This document shows positions 6,100 to 8,844 of a stretch of 8,844 nucleotides of DNA, piece after piece; position 1 is the stretch's first letter, and every line of letters begins with the position of its first letter. The notes under the pieces were generated by a model, which worked only from the letters and a program-made list of their open reading frames with translations, did not search any database and was not told where the DNA came from. A program made the translations under genes and the position numbers. The DNA is taken from the NCBI GenBank assembly GCA_022616085.1, contig JAKEFN010000046.1, positions 1-8,844 on the forward strand. The letters run 5' to 3'. The stretch is from a bacterium. GTDB taxonomy: Bacteria; Patescibacteriota; Minisyncoccia; Phycocordibacterales; JAKEFN01.

Positions 6100-6712
6100 C
6101 ATAGGATTGGCCAAAATCATTAGCTACTTGATCGCTTTCTTCGATAAGATTAATGTCGGTGCGTTCCTCATTGAACGCCAATGCTTCATTCGCAGAGTCG
6201 TCCAAAAGTCCAGCGATCACATCATCTATATCTCCGGTTGCGACTGGCGGTACGGCTTCGGTTACGGACATTGCGCCTCCGTTATTGTCTTTCATGTCTG
6301 CATAGCGAGGAACTCCCGTTCCTGATCTGGCAAATACGACAAGAAGCACAACAACGACAACAATTCCGGCGGGAACAATTATTTTCCATTTTGATGCCAT
6401 AGATTCGTAGATTTTGGTTATATTATGCAAAGAGGGTCGACCTTTCACCTCTTTCTTAAATAAATAACGGGAATCGGCTTGGTTTGTGACGGCGCTTTTC
6501 GCATGCTCAATTATTCGTATAAGAAGCTCTCTTGGCGGAATGACTGCTTCTCCTTCTTTTTGAAGGAGTTTGGCGATAGCGGCGATATCTTCTACCGTTT
6601 TTTGGTGTTCCGGAAAGGCGCGCGAAATTTCGGCAGGGGACTTCCCTCCGTCAAGATATGCAAGCGTTTTTTCTATGATTTCTTCTATGTTTTGTTCGTT
6701 TTCTTTGTTCAT
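6083..6712 (-). CDS. Putative membrane-anchored anti-sigma factor
   Basis: The 209-residue product sits where anti-sigma factors normally sit, directly after the sigma gene and overlapping it by ATGA (6712-6709), which is why I start it at MNKENEQN rather than 15 codons earlier. Residues 1-108 are a helical cytoplasmic part; LAYLDGGKSPAEISRAFPEH (18-36) resembles the start of CPR anti-sigma-like proteins. One transmembrane helix (about 109-128, WKIIVPAGIVVVVVLLVVFA) follows, then an external tail of about 80 residues that is strikingly acidic (19 Asp/Glu against 4 Arg/Lys in 131-209). No HxxxCxxC zinc motif of ZAS-type anti-sigma factors is present, and there are no Cys at all. Its function is inferred from position and topology: it should hold the sigma factor at the membrane until an envelope signal arrives. 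No Shine-Dalgarno is visible; coupling to the sigma gene is likely. Confidence 0.75.
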   Translation of the reverse strand: MNKENEQNIEEIIEKTLAYLDGGKSPAEISRAFPEHQKTVEDIAAIAKLLQKEGEAVIPPRELLIRIIEHAKSAVTNQADSRYLFKKEVKGRPSLHNITKIYESMASKWKIIVPAGIVVVVVLLVVFARSGTGVPRYADMKDNNGGAMSVTEAVPPVATGDIDDVIAGLLDDSANEALAFNEERTDINLIEESDQVANDFGQSYDEKDI

Positions 6713-7266
6713 ACGACGTTTTTTAAAATGCTTCGGAGGGTTTTGAACGCGCGGCACTGAAGCTGGCGGATCGCTTCTTCCTTTTTTCCAAGAAGGGCGG
6801 CAATCTCCTTATTATCCATTCCGTTTATGAATTTCAGGATAACCACTTCCTGCTGTTCCTCTGTGAGCGTCATAAGAGCGCGGCGGAGAGCTTCCCCCGC
6901 TTCTTTTTTTTCCGCTTGTTCAATCGGACTTGATCCGCTGTCGGGTATTTCGAGAAAGGTGTCTCCCGCATCTTTAAGATGAACTGGCTTTTTCGATCGC
7001 CAGTAATCTATTACCGTATTTTTTGCAACGGCAAAAAAGTATGCATGGGGCGGCTTGTTTTGATCTTGGAAGCGGGGAAGGGAACGGAAGACTTTGAGAA
7101 AAACGGTTTGGGTAAGATCATCGGCTTCTTCCTTATTTTTGACTCGAAAACGGATGTATCGGAAAATCGGGCTGAAATAGAGTTCGTAGAGCTTGCCGAA
7201 CGCTTCTGCATCGCCTTCCTGCGAAAGACGCATCAGTATTTTTGGATCATTTTCATGTTCTTTCAT
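6709..7266 (-). CDS. ECF-type RNA polymerase sigma factor (sigma-70 family)
   Basis: This 185-residue protein has the two-domain form of extracytoplasmic-function sigma factors, which direct RNA polymerase to a small regulon. Sigma region 2 is LYELYFSPIFRYIRFRVKNK then EEADDLTQTVFLKVFRSLPRF (about 27-66), with the DDLTQTVFLKVF core, followed by AYFFAVAKNTVIDYWRSKK (75-93). An acidic linker leads to region 4: LTEEQQEVVILKFINGMDNK and EIAALLGKKEEAIRQLQCRA (134-173), a helix-turn-helix for the -35 element. Regions 1 and 3 are absent, as expected. It opens the minus-strand operon with its probable anti-sigma factor. ATG 7266 is the first in-frame start; only a poorly spaced AAGGG lies upstream. 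Confidence 0.93.
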   Translation of the reverse strand: MKEHENDPKILMRLSQEGDAEAFGKLYELYFSPIFRYIRFRVKNKEEADDLTQTVFLKVFRSLPRFQDQNKPPHAYFFAVAKNTVIDYWRSKKPVHLKDAGDTFLEIPDSGSSPIEQAEKKEAGEALRRALMTLTEEQQEVVILKFINGMDNKEIAALLGKKEEAIRQLQCRAFKTLRSILKNVV

Positions 7267-7612
7267 AGATATAAAACGCCCTTGTTTCGGTTCTGTGACG
7301 CACGGCTACACCATGTTATTTATGCTTCGGGGTAGTTTGACGCATATACCTTTGAGGCAGGCTTTCAGATATGATCTGTATAATTATAATTTAAATATAG
7401 AATATTGGTGAAGGCTTCCCTCGCGGTTTTTATGATGTTGTTATCATAGCAATTGTATAGAGAGACGGCAACGGCGCTGTTCTTTTTTGGCGGAATTTCT
7501 CATTTTGACGGCACGATATTTATCATTCCTCTGTGGATAGGAAGTTTTGCTATCCGCGTTGAATATATGCTAATATATATTTAATTGATAATTATAATTT
7601 TGACCATTTAAA
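7267..7612. other. Intergenic region between divergent units; no gene seen
   Basis: Apart from the minus-strand promoter near 7383-7412, no frame on either strand has plausible coding content. Stretches from 7561 to 7600 are very AT-rich and hold candidate -10 boxes for the rightward hydrolase (TGC-TAATAT at 7568-7576 and TATAAT at 7593-7598), neither with a good -35. A weak 6-bp inverted repeat GGATAG/CTATCC lies at 7535-7540 and 7550-7555. Confidence 0.5.
7383..7412 (-). promoter_or_regulatory. Candidate housekeeping promoter of the sigma-factor operon
   Basis: On the minus strand, TTCACC (7412-7407, four of six -35 bases) is 18 bp upstream of TATAAT (7388-7383). The transcript would start near 7376, giving a leader of about 110 nt before ATG 7266. 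TATAAT also occurs twice on the plus strand here (7379-7384 and 7385-7390), so the AT-rich patch could fire in both directions. I found no convincing ECF-type promoter for autoregulation. Confidence 0.4.
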
Positions 7613-7681
7613 GTGGATAGAAAAACAAAAGTTTTTGTACCTGTTCTTGCGTGTCTCGCAATATTATTATTAATCCCCTAA
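7613..7681 (+). pseudogene. Detached signal peptide of the serine hydrolase
   Basis: GTG 7613 opens a 22-codon frame, (M)DRKTKVFVPVLACLAILLLIP, that ends at TAA 7679-7681. A charged N-region followed by about 16 hydrophobic residues is a classic export signal. The beta-lactamase-like frame just downstream lacks its own signal and is shifted, so I read this as the separated 5' end of the same gene. The start codon lies only about 8 nt after the start expected from TATAAT 7593-7598, with no ribosome binding site. It could also be an independent leader peptide. Confidence 0.5.
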
Positions 7682-7683
7682 AC

Positions 7684-7701
7684 CCCCAGCTTTAGCTGGG
7701 G
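7684..7701. repeat. Perfect palindrome resembling IS200/IS605 or REP hairpins
   Basis: CCCCAGC (7684-7690) pairs with GCTGGGG (7695-7701) around TTTA. The core AGCTTTAGCT flanked by C and G runs resembles the subterminal hairpins recognised by IS200/IS605-type TnpA and related REP elements, from memory of those families. It lies between the signal peptide and the catalytic domain and supplies the stop codons that separate them (TAA 7679, TAG 7693). A weak terminator is an alternative, since GTTTTT follows 6 nt later. Confidence 0.55.
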
Positions 7702-8844
7702 TGTGCGTTTTTCGCGACGGTACGGGCTACCGTCGTTGCATCTCCCCCTCCCTGCCTTCCCGGCGGTTATAACTTTTCCGCCGTCACTTCCCGCATGCAA
7801 TCTGCCATAACAGCGGGTGAACTCCTCGGTGTCGGTCTTGTGATTGTTGATCCTTGCGAAACCCTCTACAAAAATGCGGTGGGGAATCAGACTATCGCTA
7901 CTCCGAATCTTCTCGCTTCAGAAACAAAGCTGACGTCAGGGACTGTCATGATGACGCTTGTTGATGATGGACTTATCGCTTTAGACGATCGTATCGATAA
8001 ATATCTTCCGTATTTTACGGACGCGAAAGGAGCAGTCACCATCCGGCAGCTTCTTGCCCAAACACATGGATTGCTTGAATACCATTCGTGCATCCCACAA
8101 CCAGGGCAGCAGAGCAGTATAACGCTTGCCCAGTGCGTTGAACAGATAGCGGCAGAACTTCCTCTCCCCAATCCCGCTCCGGGGACGGTCTGCAATTACA
8201 ATTCCGGCGTTTCCTATCACATTATGGGCCGCATTGCCGAAATCGTTACTGGAAAGTCATGGGAAACACTCTGGAGAGAGCGCGTCGCCACCCCGCTTCA
8301 AATGAACAACTCAACCTACGTTGAGCTTGAAAATCCGCGTGTCGGCGGAGGACTGCAATCAACGCTTGATGACTACTCCCACCTTCTTCAAATGCATCTT
8401 CGGAAAGGCGAATGGAACGGCGCGCGCATTTTAAGCGAATGGGCGGTGGCAGAGATGCAAAAAGACTCCTGCATTGGAATTCCATTCTTAAGTAGTTTTG
8501 CCAAACCGGAATTGAGCTACGGCCTTACCTGGTGGATTGATGAGAAAGATGGAAGTGGCATCCCCACCCAACTCTCCGCTCCGTCGCTGGAGCATATGGC
8601 GCCATTCCGTGGATGAACCACACGCACGGCTATGCCGCTTTCTGGCTCGTGAAAGATCAGCTGGCAGCTTCAAGTCCCGTCTGGGAAGATGTCGTACCGC
8701 TCATACATACGGCGATATCGAATCCTCCTTCCTCCGCTCCCTCCTCCTGCCATCAGATCACCTCTCCCTCCACCATGCCTGTAACATCCGACTACGCTCC
8801 TCCCTACAATGTCTTAACTTCAGCAAAAGAACTCCTCATCTCCA
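7696..8844 (+). pseudogene. Serine beta-lactamase-like hydrolase, frameshifted and running off the window
   Basis: The frame open from 7696 to 8616 encodes a class C beta-lactamase/D-Ala-D-Ala carboxypeptidase-type fold. Numbered from ATG 7795, Ser42-x-x-Lys45 (ASETK) is the catalytic motif, LLAQTHGL (86-93) matches the family LLtHTSGL, and Tyr135 in PGTVCNYNSGVSYHIMGRIA is the second motif. Family similarity extends upstream of ATG 7795 (YNFSAVTSR from 7768), so that ATG is not the natural start. The frame then reads nonsense (SLEHMAPFRG) to TGA 8614-8616, while the frame starting about 8571 reads AGAYGAIPWMNHTHGYAAFW, the expected third-motif region. A one-base loss near 8580-8585 explains this. 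The shifted frame has no stop to the window edge and becomes Pro/Ser-rich (SNPPSSAPSS), like a linker to another domain. It was probably an exported cell-wall or ester hydrolase; no antibiotic-resistance role can be claimed. A sequencing error could restore the C-terminal frame but not the N-terminal break. Confidence 0.75.
7715..7735. repeat. Second palindrome next to the REP-like hairpin
   Basis: CGACGGTA (7715-7722) pairs perfectly with TACCGTCG (7728-7735) around a 5-nt loop (CGGGC). It follows the first hairpin by 13 bp. Paired hairpins at this spacing could be two ends of a small non-autonomous element, or RNA structure in the 5' part of the hydrolase gene. No long T-tract follows, so it is not a typical terminator. 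Confidence 0.5.

Noticed and set aside
5767..6325. Plus-strand frames opposite the secreted protein and anti-sigma genes
   Set aside because: They have no start signals and no recognisable motifs. The minus strand has a signal peptide, a transmembrane helix and overlapping operon spacing.
7300..7370. ECF-type autoregulatory promoter (TGAAAG then CGTC on the minus strand)
   Set aside because: The spacing is about 20 bp, longer than the usual 16-17 bp for such promoters, and the match is only partial.
7533..7620. Direct repeat GTGGATAG at 7533-7540 and 7613-7620, both giving V-D-R-K
   Set aside because: Only 8 bp match and the following sequence diverges; the first copy runs into a stop after nine codons. 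Chance is a sufficient explanation.
7795..8616. Acquired beta-lactamase resistance gene
   Set aside because: The fold and the Ser-x-x-Lys motif are shared with many peptidases and esterases, and the gene is broken at both ends, so no resistance function can be inferred.
1..8844. CRISPR array, tRNA, rRNA, toxin-antitoxin pair or transposase gene
   Set aside because: No regularly spaced repeats, cloverleaf, conserved rRNA stretch or transposase motif was found on either strand by eye.

Overview
The window reads like a piece of a Candidate Phyla Radiation (Patescibacteria) chromosome. The evidence is indirect. The DEAD-box helicase, the tiny protein before polX and the two gene remnants all look like families I associate with that group. 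Genes are compact with ATGA overlaps, and TGA is used as a stop, which argues against the recoded Gracilibacteria and Absconditabacteria. I see no rRNA, tRNA, CRISPR array or transposase gene. Base composition is moderate, with AT-rich promoters.

Layout, left to right. Positions 2-136 hold the 3' end of an unrecognised gene. A strong promoter at its end drives a DEAD-box RNA helicase (158-1402), apparently as a leaderless mRNA. Next come two decayed genes in different reading frames (1418-1816): the start of a histidine phosphatase and the end of a NUDIX hydrolase. A second strong promoter and a leader of about 144 nt precede a CPA1/NhaP-type Na+/H+ antiporter (2000-3244), which ends in a clear terminator. 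A second stem-loop and an extended -10 promoter introduce a two-gene unit: a 52-residue basic protein (3416-3574) overlapping polX (3571-5319) by ATGA. PolX combines a polymerase-beta-like core with a PHP domain that has lost a metal-binding motif.

polX converges on a minus-strand operon (7266 down to 5350), and the two share a 12-bp bidirectional hairpin. The operon has three overlapping genes: an ECF-type sigma factor, a single-pass membrane protein in the anti-sigma position without a zinc-binding motif, and a secreted Ala/Lys-rich helical protein with 11-residue repeats. Together they look like an envelope-sensing regulatory module.

The right end (about 7613-8844) is a serine beta-lactamase-like hydrolase that appears broken twice. 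Its signal peptide is separated from the catalytic domain by a region with two strong hairpins, one resembling IS200/IS605 or REP palindromes. A one-base shift near 8580-8585 then moves its C-terminal part into another frame, which stays open to the window edge and becomes Pro/Ser-rich.

No single gene is wholly unknown. The most promising items are the sigma/anti-sigma/coiled-coil operon, the small protein coupled to a PHP-altered PolX, and the apparent leaderless promoter geometry.
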